A DNA stretch of 64,000 nucleotides from an uncultured Wenzhouxiangella sp. (GCA_913057195.1 CAJXNL010000010.1:1-64000); one strand, 5' to 3'; positions 8,926-21,340 are shown, counted from the stretch's first letter. Program-made: numbers and translations. The notes: generated by a model not told the origin, from the sequence alone.

Positions 8926-10290
8926 ATGCAAACATCCTCCCTTCACGGCATGTGGTCTTCAAGGATTGCCTTCATTGCAGCGGCCACGGGTTCTGCTGTT
9001 GGCTTAGGCAACATATGGCGGTTCCCCTACATCACCTCAGAAAACGGCGGGGGCGCATTTGTTCTGATTTATTTGGCATGCATTGCGTTGGTGGGACTGC
9101 CCATAATGTTTGCAGAAATTGTCATTGGGCGGCGGGGGCGCATGAGTCCGATTAACTCCATTCGAGAGTTGACCACGGCGAGCGGTGCCTCCCATAAGTG
9201 GGCCATTATTGGCGTCATGGGCATTGTGGCGGGGTTTATGATTTTGTCTTTTTACTCGGTCGTGGCCGGTTGGACCTTGCACTATGCCTTCCACTATTTC
9301 CAAGAGCTCATTGGCACAGGCGCATCGATCACCGATCCCGGCGCCACCTTCAATTCACTGCTTGGAAATGTCGGCGAGCTGACGTTTTGGCATGGCCTTT
9401 TTATGGTCATGACCATGGGTGTTGTGGGCTTAGGCGTTGAAAAGGGGTTAGAGCGGGCGGTCAGCGTGTTAATGCCTGTGCTTTTGATCTTACTGTTGAT
9501 TCTTTTGGGTTATGGCATGAACACCGGATATTTTCATGAAGCAGTTGGGTTCTTGTTCAAGCCCGACTGGTCACAGGTGTCTGGATCCATGTTTGTCACC
9601 GCTTTGGGTCAAGCTTTTTTTACCCTATCGCTCGGCATGTGCGCCATCATGACTTATGGCGCCTATTTGCCGTCGGATGTCAATATTCCTAGGGTCGGGG
9701 TCACGGTCGCTGGCGCAGATACCTTTGTGGCGATCGTTGCCGGTTTGGCCATTTTCCCCATTATCATCGCCAACAACATCGATCCAGGCAGTGGCGGCGC
9801 TGGTTTGATCTTCACGTCGCTGCCATTGGCGTTTGCCGAAATGCCGTTTGGCATCTTTTATGGCATGATCTTTTTTATCCTCCTGTCTGTTGCGGCCTGG
9901 ACCAGTTCAATCTCCCTCATGGAGCCGGCCACAGCCTACATCGTCGAGGCCACAAATCTGTCCCGAAAAGTCGCTGCGTTGCTCGTGGCCGGTCTGGGGT
10001 GGTTGTTGGGTCTGGCGTCGGTGTTTTCATTCAATCTGTGGTCTGAAGTCAAAATTGCTGGCAAATCGCCCATGGATGCCATCGATTATGTGGCGACACA
10101 AATCATGTTGCCGGTGGGTGGGTTATTGATTGCACTGTTCGCCGGTTGGGTGTTGTCGAGTCGAATTACCCGTGAAGAACTGGGGGAGAAAATGCCCGCC
10201 TGGGCCTATGAGGCTTGGTTGTGGCTGACCCGCGTGGTCACACCGCTTCTGATTTTGGTCGTGCTTGGCGGCATCTTAAATCTGTTTTAG
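8926..10290 (+). CDS. Sodium-dependent transporter, NSS/SNF family
   Basis: A 454-residue inner-membrane symporter of the neurotransmitter:sodium symporter (LeuT-fold) family, which imports amino acids or related amines with Na+. The diagnostic opening SRIAFIAAATGSAVGLGNIWRFPY contains the unwound TM1 sodium and substrate site. About eleven or twelve membrane segments follow. The ATG at 8926 is used; an ATG at 8950 also fits, since many relatives start at MWSSR. It is a single gene whose end faces cmoB, and it diverges from the zrg-like operon across a gap of about 225 bases that shows no other gene. Confidence 0.93.
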   Translation: MQTSSLHGMWSSRIAFIAAATGSAVGLGNIWRFPYITSENGGGAFVLIYLACIALVGLPIMFAEIVIGRRGRMSPINSIRELTTASGASHKWAIIGVMGIVAGFMILSFYSVVAGWTLHYAFHYFQELIGTGASITDPGATFNSLLGNVGELTFWHGLFMVMTMGVVGLGVEKGLERAVSVLMPVLLILLLILLGYGMNTGYFHEAVGFLFKPDWSQVSGSMFVTALGQAFFTLSLGMCAIMTYGAYLPSDVNIPRVGVTVAGADTFVAIVAGLAIFPIIIANNIDPGSGGAGLIFTSLPLAFAEMPFGIFYGMIFFILLSVAAWTSSISLMEPATAYIVEATNLSRKVAALLVAGLGWLLGLASVFSFNLWSEVKIAGKSPMDAIDYVATQIMLPVGGLLIALFAGWVLSSRITREELGEKMPAWAYEAWLWLTRVVTPLLILVVLGGILNLF

Positions 10291-10292
10291 TG

Positions 10293-11219
10293 TCACGGCC
10301 GCTGGGCCATGACCATGGCACGCAGCGGCCTGGGGTGGCCCTCAACCGTTTGATTGGGATGGTTGGACGATAAGCCGTCAACCAATGATTGATAGGGCAT
10401 CCACTCAGTTGAACGCTGTTCTTGGGTGGTTGTTTGAGTTTGATCCAGCACTTCAACCCAACAAAACCCCGATTGGGTTAACCAATCCACCAGCGTTTCA
10501 ATGCTGGGCAGCGCATAGACATTTCGCATGCGCGCATAGCGATCTTGAATCGTCAAAACTTGATCGCCCCAATGGCCGGCTGATGTTGATTCCTCCGGGG
10601 CCACCAAAGTCTCCAAAACGACCCATCCCCCTGGGGTGAGGCGTCGAAAGAGGCCTCCCAAATGAGCGATGTGGTGTGCCTGTTGGTACCGCCGGTGTGA
10701 CAACACGCCCATGGAAAAAACCACATCAAACATTCCCAATGTCATCGGCAAACTTTCAAGGCGCGTCGCCCAAAGTGCGTTTCGGTCACACCCAGCCAGT
10801 GATTCAATCAGATGGTGTTGAGTGATAAATAACCCCATGGGATCACATCCGACCACGGAGTCAGCACCAGCTTCGAGCATTCGCCAACCGAAATAACCAT
10901 TGCCTGCGCCGACATCTAAAACACGCCGATCCGTTAATTCAACATGATGAGCAAGACGAGACCACTTCAGCTCACAACGCCACTCTGCGTCCACACCCAC
11001 ACCGGCGACACACCACGGCCCTTTGCGCCACGGCACCAAGGCCTCAAGGACATGCTCAACGGGGGACGGATCAGCGGCAGGCGCGCCCACGTGCACCACA
11101 CCATTTTCGATGACCCAACCCGGTTCAACCTCAGGTATCGCGTCCAAAACAGCGCGCCAATCCGCCCATCGCCCGTCGCGGGCCAAAGCCGCTCGATTAA
11201 ATAAGTGACGATCGGGCAC
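10293..11219 (-). CDS. cmoB: tRNA U34 carboxymethyltransferase CmoB
   Basis: Transfers a carboxymethyl group from carboxy-S-adenosyl-methionine to 5-hydroxyuridine at wobble position 34 of tRNA, giving cmo5U. The 308 residues contain the CmoB features LVPWRKGPW, the Rossmann motif VLDVGAGNGYFGWRM and GCDPMGLFITQHH. The start is a GTG that overlaps the glyS stop by one base (TAGTG), so translation is coupled to glyS. Its partner cmoA lies 3 kb away beyond glyQ on the opposite strand. Confidence 0.95.
   Translation of the reverse strand: MPDRHLFNRAALARDGRWADWRAVLDAIPEVEPGWVIENGVVHVGAPAADPSPVEHVLEALVPWRKGPWCVAGVGVDAEWRCELKWSRLAHHVELTDRRVLDVGAGNGYFGWRMLEAGADSVVGCDPMGLFITQHHLIESLAGCDRNALWATRLESLPMTLGMFDVVFSMGVLSHRRYQQAHHIAHLGGLFRRLTPGGWVVLETLVAPEESTSAGHWGDQVLTIQDRYARMRNVYALPSIETLVDWLTQSGFCWVEVLDQTQTTTQEQRSTEWMPYQSLVDGLSSNHPNQTVEGHPRPLRAMVMAQRP
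10297..10330. terminator. Inverted repeat at the convergent NSS/cmoB ends
   Basis: GGCCGCTG (10297-10304) pairs perfectly with CAGCGGCC (10323-10330), and the loop holds a second small dyad (CCATG-AC-CATGG). It lies inside the last codons of cmoB, just after the NSS transporter stop. There is no T-tract, so a terminator role is only suggested by position. Confidence 0.3.
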
Positions 11220-13315
11220 TAAACACCCAGTTGCGCCAAATCACCAATTCTTAAGAATGCCGCTCGCATTTCGCGCAGCAAAGCCAGCCGGTTGGTTTGT
11301 AACAGAGCATCATCACTCATAACCATCACATGTTCGAAAAACGCATCCAGGGGATCAGCCAATTCAACCAACTCACCCATCGCTTGATCATAGTTGCGCT
11401 CACCGATCGCCTGATCAATTCTGGTCTGCTTGTCTCTCCACTGAGCAAACAACGTTTTTTCCTGCGTTTCAACCAACCGGGCCTCATCCACACCCACATC
11501 CTCTCCGTGATGGGTTTGACCGAGGAGATTGGCCAGGCGTTTGTTGGCTGCCACCAGTCGCTCAATCGCTGGGTGCGATAACAATCCGGAGATGGCATTT
11601 GCGCGGGCGGATAAATCACTGATTGAGGAGACCGGAACTGCCAAAGCCGCATTGGCGGTGGCGGTGGAGATGCCTTGATCGAGGGCGTACGAGCGCCATC
11701 GATCGAGACAAAATGAGTGCACATCCGCCAACGTTTCTTGCTGATGGGCTTCATCCCAAGACAGCTGTCGAGCAATGGGTGTCAATGCCATTTTTAAAAG
11801 CTCGGCCAACTCGAGCGTCGGCTGGTGCTCAAGCAAACGCACCAATCCCATCGCGGTCCGACGGAGCGCGAAGGGATCTTTGGAGCCTTTCGGTTTGAGC
11901 CCAACGCCAAAGATGCCGATAAGGGTATCGGCGCGATCAGCCAAGCCAATGGCAATGGCTTCTTTAGACCTGGGCAGAGGATCCGTCGACGCTTTCGGCC
12001 AATAATGTTGCTCAATGGCTTGTGCCGTCGCTGGTTCCTCGCCTGCCGCCAAAGCGTATTGTGCCCCCATAATGCCTTGAAGCTCTGGGAACTCACCCAC
12101 CATCTCCGTCAGCAAGTCACTTTTAGACAGCTGAAGCGAATGATTCACCCTTTCAGGCTCAGCCCCAATGGCATCTGCCAGCCCTGGAGCAGTTTCAGCC
12201 AGTCTTGAGACTTTAGCGCCGATGCTTCCCAAGTCTTTCTGGAAGGTCACTGCATCAAGGTGCTCGCGACGTTGATCAAGGGGCGTTTTTTGATCTTGAA
12301 GCCAGAAAAACTTGGCATCCGCCAGCCGCGGTCGAATCACTCGCTCAAATCCCGAGCGCATGGCAGCGACATCTTCGCTTTCGATATTGGCAATGACGAT
12401 AAACTCAGAGCGCAGCGCTTTCGACTGGGTATCGCGCAGCGCAAAACACTTCTGATGATGTTGCATGGCGCTGATTAGCGCCGCTTCCGGGACCGACAAA
12501 AATGCCGGATCGAACTGACCCATGATGGCTTGGGGCCATTCGGTCAGATGGGTGTTTTCTGTGATGAGTGCATCAACCGTTTGCTCATCAAACTCGGCGT
12601 TGTTTTCTTTTACCAAAGCATGAATTTGGTCGGCAATCGCTTGCCTGCGCTGATTGGGATCAACAAGTACAAAGGCGTTTGCAAGGACAGTGGGATAGTC
12701 ACTCGCTTGCGGTATTGCCCATGGTCCTGGGGCATGAACGCGGTGGCCATGGGTGGCGTTATGCGCTTCCAACCCAAACAGCGACACAGGCAACACGGTC
12801 GATCCATGCATAACGACCAACCATCGAACCGGTCGCAAGAATCGATCATCGGTGGTCTGCCAGCGCATGCTTTTGGCACTGGACATCTTCCTGACAACGA
12901 CCTCTAAAGCCTCTTGCAGCAGCGTGGTGAGGTCTTGGCCCACTTTTTCAACCCGCGCCGCCAACCATTCCCCTTGGTCCGTCTTTAATCGAGTCAGTTT
13001 TGCAACGTCGAGACCCACGCTGTTCGCAAACCCCAACGCGGCTTGGGTGGGTTGGCCCGCATCGTCGAACGCGGCCTGCACAGAGGGCCCTTTCCGTTCG
13101 ATGGTTTGATTCGGCTGCGCGGCGGCGACCCCATCGATGAGCACAGCCAACCGCCTTGGCGTCGCCAACGGGCGAGCCGTGGTCGTTGAGTCGACCAAAC
13201 CCGCATCCAAAAGCGCATCAAAAATGCCTCGTGCCAAGGCCTCGCTTTGCGCAGGCAGTGCCGCAGCGGGCAGCTCTTCACAACCAAGCTCAATCAGCAG
13301 CGTTTGTTTGCTCAT
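11219..13315 (-). CDS. glyS: Glycine--tRNA ligase beta subunit
   Basis: Beta chain of the alpha2beta2 bacterial glycyl-tRNA synthetase, needed for tRNA recognition. The 698 residues (E. coli 689) open with [16 protein letters not shown]. They continue with the conserved [26 protein letters not shown] and EGDFPELQG-type regions (here [14 protein letters not shown]) and end in a DALR-like anticodon-binding domain. It overlaps glyQ by four bases (ATGA) at its start and cmoB by one base at its end, so all three genes form one operon. Confidence 0.96.
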   Translation of the reverse strand: MSKQTLLIELGCEELPAAALPAQSEALARGIFDALLDAGLVDSTTTARPLATPRRLAVLIDGVAAAQPNQTIERKGPSVQAAFDDAGQPTQAALGFANSVGLDVAKLTRLKTDQGEWLAARVEKVGQDLTTLLQEALEVVVRKMSSAKSMRWQTTDDRFLRPVRWLVVMHGSTVLPVSLFGLEAHNATHGHRVHAPGPWAIPQASDYPTVLANAFVLVDPNQRRQAIADQIHALVKENNAEFDEQTVDALITENTHLTEWPQAIMGQFDPAFLSVPEAALISAMQHHQKCFALRDTQSKALRSEFIVIANIESEDVAAMRSGFERVIRPRLADAKFFWLQDQKTPLDQRREHLDAVTFQKDLGSIGAKVSRLAETAPGLADAIGAEPERVNHSLQLSKSDLLTEMVGEFPELQGIMGAQYALAAGEEPATAQAIEQHYWPKASTDPLPRSKEAIAIGLADRADTLIGIFGVGLKPKGSKDPFALRRTAMGLVRLLEHQPTLELAELLKMALTPIARQLSWDEAHQQETLADVHSFCLDRWRSYALDQGISTATANAALAVPVSSISDLSARANAISGLLSHPAIERLVAANKRLANLLGQTHHGEDVGVDEARLVETQEKTLFAQWRDKQTRIDQAIGERNYDQAMGELVELADPLDAFFEHVMVMSDDALLQTNRLALLREMRAAFLRIGDLAQLGV

Positions 13316-14244
13316 GATGATGCCGCCTCGTCACGGCCCACGGGAAATCCAAGCGCCTCGCGAGCGGTGTAATACGCCTGCGCCACTTGCCGCGACAAAT
13401 CACGAATCCTCAATATGTAACGCTGGCGCTCAGTCACCGAAATCGCACCGCGCGCGTCGAGTAAATTGAAAGTATGTGAGGCTTTGAGGACCTGATCATA
13501 GGCAGGCAGGGGCAGGCCATCCTCAATCAAGGTGTTGGCTTGACGCTCATGGGCATCGAACGCCGTGAACAAGTCATCGGTGTTGGCTTTTTCAAAGTTG
13601 TAGGCCGACTGCTCAACTTCGTTTTGGTGGAAAATGTCGCCATAGGTGACCACCCCGTTGACCGACTCGGTCCAGACCAAGTCATAAACGCTCTCAACGC
13701 CTTGCAGATACATGGCCAAACGCTCCAGACCGTAGGTGATTTCACCCATCACCGGCCGGCACTCCAAACCGCCGGCCTGTTGAAAGTATGTAAACTGCGT
13801 CACCTCCATGCCATTGAGCCAAACCTCCCAGCCCAAGCCCCAAGCACCCAAAGTGGGCGATTCCCAGTTGTCCTCAACAAAGCGAATATCGTGAACCGAA
13901 GGGTTAATGCCCACGGCTTCAAGCGATCCCAAGTACAGCGTTTGAAAATCGGTCGGAACGGGCTTCATCACCACTTGGTACTGGTAGTAATGCTGAAGCC
14001 TGTTTGGATTGTCGCCATACCGGCCATCGCCAGGGCGTCGACAGGGTTGAATATAAGCCGCTGACCAAGGCTCCGGACCGAGGGCTCGAAGGAAGGTGGC
14101 TGGATGAAAGGTGGCCGCGCCGATTTCGCTGTCAAGGGGTGCGCTCAGCACGCAGCCTTTTTCAGCCCAGTACGCATCCAAGGTTCGAATGAAAGTTTGA
14201 AAATCCAATGGCCGTTGCCTTTTTGAGCTTGCCGGACACGCCAA
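13312..14244 (-). CDS. glyQ: Glycine--tRNA ligase alpha subunit
   Basis: Catalytic alpha chain of glycyl-tRNA synthetase, 310 residues. Class II motifs are visible in [36 protein letters not shown], along with [25 protein letters not shown]. It is the first gene of glyQ-glyS-cmoB. The roughly 120-base gap shared with divergent cmoA must hold both promoters. On the glyQ side TATACT is a plausible -10 element, without a convincing -35. Confidence 0.96.
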   Translation of the reverse strand: MACPASSKRQRPLDFQTFIRTLDAYWAEKGCVLSAPLDSEIGAATFHPATFLRALGPEPWSAAYIQPCRRPGDGRYGDNPNRLQHYYQYQVVMKPVPTDFQTLYLGSLEAVGINPSVHDIRFVEDNWESPTLGAWGLGWEVWLNGMEVTQFTYFQQAGGLECRPVMGEITYGLERLAMYLQGVESVYDLVWTESVNGVVTYGDIFHQNEVEQSAYNFEKANTDDLFTAFDAHERQANTLIEDGLPLPAYDQVLKASHTFNLLDARGAISVTERQRYILRIRDLSRQVAQAYYTAREALGFPVGRDEAASS

Positions 14245-14368
14245 GCCTGACGGCTTCGGCGTATTTGTCTAAGTATAACTGCCCGATCAAAGCGATAAGG
14301 CCCTATCATATCGGCTTTGTTTGTATCCATCACCGCTTGGAAGAATTGGGGCGGTTAAAGTGGTGTCC

Positions 14369-15094
14369 ATGACGAGCAAAGACCAATTGTTTGACAAACC
14401 TCAACCGAAGGTTCGCCCATTTGAGTTCAATGAGGCGGTGGCCCGCGTGTTCCCTGACATGATTGAACGCTCAGTGCCCGGCTACCGGCTGTTGATTGAG
14501 ATGACGCCTCTGATCATTAAACGCGCTGTCCGACCCGACAGCCACATCTATGATCTGGGCTGCTCGCTCGGCGCCGGCACGCTGGCCGCTCGCCGAGCTG
14601 TGAGCGTGCCTGGCGTGCGCATCATCGGGGTGGATAACGCACCCGATATGGTCAAGCGCTGTCGAATGGCCATCGCTGAGGACAACTCCAGTGTGCCCGT
14701 GGATATTATCGAAGACGACATCACACAAACGCCGATTGGGAATGCTTCGGTGGTGATGTTGTATTTCACGCTGCAATTTGTTCCACCTGAGCAGCGTTTT
14801 GGAGTGCTCAAAACCATCTACGACGGGCTACAGCCTGGGGGCACTTTGCTGTTGGCTGAAAAACTGGCGTTCGACCCAGACCAGCAGGCGTGGATGGACG
14901 ATCACCACGTCGAATTCAAAAAGGCGCAAGGGTACTCCGATTTGGAAATTGCGCAAAAGCGCCAAGCCATTGAAAACGTGTTGATCCCGCAGAGTCAAGA
15001 CAGCCATCAAAAAGCGCTTAACAAAGCGGGGTTTTCACGGTGTTACCGCTGGTTTCAGGCGCTAAATTTTGCCTGTTTTGTTGCGATTAAGTAG
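14369..15094 (+). CDS. cmoA: Carboxy-S-adenosyl-L-methionine synthase CmoA
   Basis: Makes carboxy-SAM from SAM and prephenate, the donor used by CmoB for wobble-uridine modification. About 241 residues starting MTSKDQLFD. The frame is open upstream to a TTG at 14321, but the ATG at 14369 matches known family N-termini. Visible motifs are VFPDMIERSVPGY, the SAM-binding IYDLGCSLGAGTLAARR and VVMLYFTLQFVPPEQR. It is divergent from glyQS-cmoB, so both parts of the cmo5U pathway flank the glycyl-tRNA synthetase genes. It converges on gyrB with a 39-base gap. Confidence 0.96.
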   Translation: MTSKDQLFDKPQPKVRPFEFNEAVARVFPDMIERSVPGYRLLIEMTPLIIKRAVRPDSHIYDLGCSLGAGTLAARRAVSVPGVRIIGVDNAPDMVKRCRMAIAEDNSSVPVDIIEDDITQTPIGNASVVMLYFTLQFVPPEQRFGVLKTIYDGLQPGGTLLLAEKLAFDPDQQAWMDDHHVEFKKAQGYSDLEIAQKRQAIENVLIPQSQDSHQKALNKAGFSRCYRWFQALNFACFVAIK

Positions 15095-15133
15095 CTATCT
15101 GCTCCTAAAATCGCTCAAATTCGGTCAAAAACC

Positions 15134-17560
<2,427 letters not shown>

Positions 17561-17571
17561 CTACCGCTCAA

Positions 17572-18642
17572 TTATACCACCGACTGGATTTGGCCCTGTT
17601 CCACGTGAAACGTTTTGATGCCCGTTGGCCCGGGTTGTGTGGCCGTTATCCAGACCTGGTGCGGTTGCTCGCGAAGCCAAGCCAAAAGCTGGTTTAAGTG
17701 ACCTTGATCGAGCTCTGAGACCGGATCATCAAGAAGCAACACCGGCGCGCTTTCAGCGTGTTCGGTCAGTTGTCGCCAATGTGCGAGCAACAACAACGTC
17801 GCCAGCAGCTTTTGCTGTCCCCGCGAGCTCTCTTGGGCCGCCGGGAACCCCGCCACCCGCAACACCAAATCCGCTCGATGCGGCCCTGCCCGCGTAAAGC
17901 CCGTTTCCCTGTCGGTGTCCCGGCTGTCGGCCAAAGCTTGCGCCAAGGTTTTGTCTGAGGCATGCCCTGGTCGGTACTTGATATCAATCGGCCCAGGCAA
18001 CCGCAGCCCCAGCGTTTCGCTTAACTGAGATACCGCCTCCCCCAACGCACCAATCTTGACCTCACGCACAGTGTTCAAGGCCTCCCCAGCGGCGATCAGC
18101 GGTGCCTCCAACGCATCCAGCACATGGTCGGCCTCCCCAGTCTTCAAGGCGGCATTTCGCTGCTTAAGCAGTCGCTGATAGCGCTGCCACTGCGCCAAAT
18201 AGTCAGGTTCCACGTGAAACAATAGCCAGTCCAAATATTGACGACGGCCCTGCGGACCATCGCTGACCAACCGATGACTGTCTGGCTCGATCAAGACCAC
18301 AGGCAATTGACGCGCGAAATCGCTGACCCGGTGGCTGTCGTGTCCGGCAATTCGACCGCGCCAACCAGAGGCGTCTCGCTCGACACCCATCACCACAGCG
18401 GGGGCACTCGGCTGAGTTTGGACATGGGCCACCACCATCAAACTGTCAGTCTGGTGGCCGATCACGGCCCCGATTTGAGCGGCTCGGAAAGAACGCCCGC
18501 GCGCCAAAACGTGGAGGGCTTCTAAAACGCTGGTTTTCCCAGCGCCATTGTCGCCAGCAAGCCAGTTGATGCCGGGTTCGGCGGAGATGTCTACACTGTC
18601 GAGGTTCCGAAACCCCCGGATGCTCAGATGCTCAACGCCCAA
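17572..18642 (-). CDS. recF: DNA replication and repair protein RecF
   Basis: SMC-like ATPase that helps load RecA at single-strand gaps. The 356 residues show Walker A AGDNGAGKT (about 29-37), the QLPVVLIEPDSHRLV region, the signature SRGQQKLLATLLL and Walker B VLLLDDPVSELD. It lies 15 bases after dnaN and 47 before gyrB. Two parS-like sites are embedded in its coding sequence and a third lies just upstream of its start. Confidence 0.96.
   Translation of the reverse strand: MGVEHLSIRGFRNLDSVDISAEPGINWLAGDNGAGKTSVLEALHVLARGRSFRAAQIGAVIGHQTDSLMVVAHVQTQPSAPAVVMGVERDASGWRGRIAGHDSHRVSDFARQLPVVLIEPDSHRLVSDGPQGRRQYLDWLLFHVEPDYLAQWQRYQRLLKQRNAALKTGEADHVLDALEAPLIAAGEALNTVREVKIGALGEAVSQLSETLGLRLPGPIDIKYRPGHASDKTLAQALADSRDTDRETGFTRAGPHRADLVLRVAGFPAAQESSRGQQKLLATLLLLAHWRQLTEHAESAPVLLLDDPVSELDQGHLNQLLAWLREQPHQVWITATQPGPTGIKTFHVEQGQIQSVV
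17597..17612. promoter_or_regulatory. parS-like centromere site 1
   Basis: TGTTCCACGTGAAACG has the CACGTG core and GTTYCACGTGRAAC arms of the bacterial ParB-binding parS site. One half matches the Bacillus-type arm and the other the Pseudomonas-type arm. It lies in the 3' end of recF, about 2 kb from the proposed oriC, where parS clusters are expected. The parAB genes are not in the window. Confidence 0.8.
18206..18221. promoter_or_regulatory. parS-like centromere site 2
   Basis: GGTTCCACGTGAAACA matches the parS consensus across the central 14 bases (GTTCCACGTGAAAC). It is inside recF. Its recurrence in the same gene as site 1 makes chance unlikely. Confidence 0.8.
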
Positions 18643-18644
18643 GA

Positions 18645-18660
18645 GGTTTCACGTGGATCA
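18645..18660. promoter_or_regulatory. parS-like centromere site 3
   Basis: GGTTTCACGTGGATCA carries the CACGTG core and one mismatch to the parS arms (T for A in the right arm). It spans the recF-dnaN junction and includes the dnaN stop codon. Weaker than the other two sites but spaced about 440 bases from site 2 in the same cluster. Confidence 0.65.
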
Positions 18661-19755
18661 CAGTTTGAGAGGCATCACCACTTGACGCACCGCATCGCCT
18701 TCAATGTCGGTGACCAAGCAAGAGCTGTTGGCGTCTTTCAGGGCAATGCGGACTTTTTCCCCATCAATGGCACTCAAAGCCTCGAGCAGATAATTGACAT
18801 TGAAGCCGACTTTCAGCTGATCAAGCTGGTGCTCGGCCTCGATTTCCTCTGTGGCCTCCTCCTGTTGGGGGTTGTGGGCCACAATCTTGGCCGTCCCTGC
18901 GCTCAACTCAATCCGCACGCCACGGTATTTTTCATTGGACAAAATGGCCGCGCGCTGTAATGCATCGACCAGGACGGTCCGCTCGGCGATCATGGCTTGA
19001 TCCACGGCCAGAGGAATCACCGCCTCGTAGTCAGGGAAACGCCCATCGATGAGCTTAGTGGTCATCACCAACCGCTCGCGCTCAACGCGCAAAAACCCTT
19101 GGCCCACCACCAGCTCTAACGGGTTATCGCTGTCCTCAAGCGCCCGATTCAGCTCCATCACACCTTTTCTGGGCACAATGACGCTGCGGACCTCGCCTGT
19201 GATGTCGGCACTGACCTCTGCCAACGCCAAGCGGTGACCATCGGTGGCCACTGCGCGAATGGCGCCTTCACGAAACTCCAGCAGCAGGCCATTGAGGTAG
19301 TGGCGGACATCCTGATGGGCCATGGCGAAGCTTGTTTTTTCCAACAGCCAGCGCAATTTGCCCTGATTGATGCTGTAGGTTTGCAAACTTTCCGATCGAT
19401 CGCTGGCGGGAAACTCAGTGGCGGGCAAGGTCGCCAATGTGAAGCGACTGCGGCCTGCGTGCAACACCAGCTTGTCTTTGTTGAGCTGCACATTGACTTG
19501 CACGCCCTCCGGCAGCGCCCGGCAGATGTCAACCAGCTTGCGGGCGGGCACCGTGATTGAGCCCGGCTGAGCGACTTCAGCGCTGACCTTGGCCACCAAC
19601 TCCACCTCCATATCGGTGCCAGTAATGCGAAGGCCCTCATCCACCGCTTCAATTAAAAAGTTGGCCAGTACAGGCAACGTTTGGCGGCGTTCAACCACAT
19701 TGACCACCTGAGAGATGGGACCCAACAAAGCTTCGCGTGGCATGGAGAATTTCAT
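18658..19755 (-). CDS. dnaN: DNA polymerase III sliding clamp (beta)
   Basis: Ring-shaped processivity clamp of the replicase, about 365 residues (E. coli 366). I chose the ATG at 19755 (MKFSMPREALL), which follows GAGGAC. An upstream in-frame start at 19842 would run the protein through the origin-like region. Recognisable segments are ETLPVLANFL-type RRQTLPVLANFLIEA and DGHRLALAEV, and the usual C-terminal VMPLKL. It follows dnaA across a 226-base gap that looks like oriC. Confidence 0.96.
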   Translation of the reverse strand: MKFSMPREALLGPISQVVNVVERRQTLPVLANFLIEAVDEGLRITGTDMEVELVAKVSAEVAQPGSITVPARKLVDICRALPEGVQVNVQLNKDKLVLHAGRSRFTLATLPATEFPASDRSESLQTYSINQGKLRWLLEKTSFAMAHQDVRHYLNGLLLEFREGAIRAVATDGHRLALAEVSADITGEVRSVIVPRKGVMELNRALEDSDNPLELVVGQGFLRVERERLVMTTKLIDGRFPDYEAVIPLAVDQAMIAERTVLVDALQRAAILSNEKYRGVRIELSAGTAKIVAHNPQQEEATEEIEAEHQLDQLKVGFNVNYLLEALSAIDGEKVRIALKDANSSCLVTDIEGDAVRQVVMPLKL

Positions 19756-19981
19756 GGTTTGTCCTCGTTTGAGTTCGCCGTGGATCTTGATATTTTGTTG
19801 TGTATAAAAATAAAAAGCAGTAATAGTAAGCCCTGTGGGCAATCGATTAACTGTTTATTTTGTTTTAAAATCAATACCTTAAAAATTCTTCACGGGTGCA
19901 TAACCGCCCCGGATTTGATGTGGAGGAAATGTGGATAACTTCCAACGATTCCATTGTCCACAGCTTATGCACGCGTTGCAA
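19756..19981. other. Probable chromosomal replication origin (oriC) in dnaA-dnaN gap
   Basis: This 226-base gap holds two boxes that fit TTWTNCACA fully, on the minus strand at 19799-19807 (TTATACACA) and 19930-19938 (TTATCCACA). Near matches with one difference lie at 19895-19903 (minus), 19954-19962 (TTGTCCACA) and 19965-19973 (TTATGCACG), and a two-mismatch site at 19834-19842. Between them lies a long A/T-rich stretch (about 19789-19890) suited to be the unwinding element. CAGTAATAGTAAG near 19818-19830 resembles the DnaA-trio pattern, though this last point is speculative. Confidence 0.72.
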
Positions 19982-21340
19982 TCAGCTTGCTAACTCTCGC
20001 ATCAATCGAGCGTGCTCTTCGCGCAATCGACCGTCGGTCTCGCATAATGTCTCAATTTTACGGCATGCGTGCAAAACCGTTGTGTGATCGCGCCCGCCAA
20101 AGGCATTGCCAATTTCAGGCAAAGAATGCTCAGTGAGCTGTTTGGCCAAAAACATGGCCATTTGTCGCGGGCGAGCAATTGAGCGGGTTCGACGCTTGGA
20201 CAGGAGGTCAGCGACTTTAAGCTGATAAAAGTCAGCCACCTGTTTTTGAATGTTTTCAATTGTGATCAGCCGATCGTGCACTGCCAGCACGTCTCGCAAG
20301 ATTTCTTGGGTGTAATCCAAGTCAATGCGCCGCCCGGAAAAGCGAGCGTTGGCAATCAAAGAATTGAGCGCGCCTTCGAGATCTCTGACGTTGGATCGAA
20401 TGCGTTTGGCAACCAAAAAAGACACCGCGTCGTCGAGCTCTAAGCCTCTGTCCAGGGCTTTGCTTTGCAAAATCGCCACTCGCGTTTCGAAATCGGGGGG
20501 TTCAATTGACACCGTCAAGCCCCACCCAAACCGGGACCGAAGCCTCGCCTCAATGCCATCCACCTCCTTGGGATAGCGATCACAGGTGAGAATAATTTGC
20601 TGCCTGGATTCTAGTAACGTATTGAAAGTATGGAAGAATTCTTCCTGAGATCGGTCCTTACCGGCAAAAAACTGAATATCGTCAATCAGCAACGTATCGG
20701 CTGAACGGTAGCGCCGTTTAAACTCATCAATGCTGTTTCGGCGAAGGGCTTGGATCATTTCGCTGACAAACTTCTCCGAGTGCAAATAGATCACGTGTGC
20801 ATCCGGGTTGGATTGGGCAATGAACCGTCCAGCAGCATGAAGCAAGTGGGTTTTGCCCAGACCCGTGCTGCCGTATAAAAGCAAAGGGTTGTAAACGGTG
20901 CCGGGGTTTTGGGCGACCTGCTTGGCAGCGGCAAACGCCAGTTCGTTGGATTTGCCCAGAACAAAGTTATCGAAGTGATAACGCTCATCAACCGTGGCGC
21001 TGTCACCGCGTGGATTGCCGTGGGCCCTTGGTTGCGGCTGAGCCGGGCCCTTCTCGCCGACTCGCACCCGAATTTTGTCAGCGTCATAGCCATGCTGGCC
21101 CAAAAACTCTTGGATCATCCGCAAATAGTCGGCGATGACTTGGTCGCGAACGAAATCATTGGGCGCATCGAGCACAAAGCTTTTGTCGTCACACTCGGCC
21201 ACCCTCAGTGGCCGAATCCAGGTGTTGACCTCATCTAAGGGAATGTGACGCTCCAATCGTGCCAAACAGGCCGACCACAGCGACTGTGGATCGTGAGAGG
21301 CCATTGAATCGGTTGGCGGTATGGGCGGTTGATGGGTCAT
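19982..21340 (-). CDS. dnaA: Chromosomal replication initiator DnaA
   Basis: AAA+ initiator that binds DnaA boxes and melts oriC, 452 residues. Domain I starts [14 protein letters not shown]. The linker (about 85-110) is short and Pro/Arg rich. The AAA+ domain has Walker [14 protein letters not shown] near residue 155 and Walker [25 protein letters not shown]. Domain IV carries the DnaA-box reader [16 protein letters not shown]. The ATG at 21340 is used; an in-frame ATG at 21304 lacks a ribosome site. It is divergent from rpmH and upstream of dnaN, recF and gyrB. Confidence 0.98.
   Translation of the reverse strand: MTHQPPIPPTDSMASHDPQSLWSACLARLERHIPLDEVNTWIRPLRVAECDDKSFVLDAPNDFVRDQVIADYLRMIQEFLGQHGYDADKIRVRVGEKGPAQPQPRAHGNPRGDSATVDERYHFDNFVLGKSNELAFAAAKQVAQNPGTVYNPLLLYGSTGLGKTHLLHAAGRFIAQSNPDAHVIYLHSEKFVSEMIQALRRNSIDEFKRRYRSADTLLIDDIQFFAGKDRSQEEFFHTFNTLLESRQQIILTCDRYPKEVDGIEARLRSRFGWGLTVSIEPPDFETRVAILQSKALDRGLELDDAVSFLVAKRIRSNVRDLEGALNSLIANARFSGRRIDLDYTQEILRDVLAVHDRLITIENIQKQVADFYQLKVADLLSKRRTRSIARPRQMAMFLAKQLTEHSLPEIGNAFGGRDHTTVLHACRKIETLCETDGRLREEHARLMRELAS

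Noticed and set aside
19756-19842. Upstream start for dnaN at 19842
   Set aside because: It would translate A/T-rich origin sequence into residues unlike any clamp N-terminus. MKFSMPREALL at 19755 matches the family.
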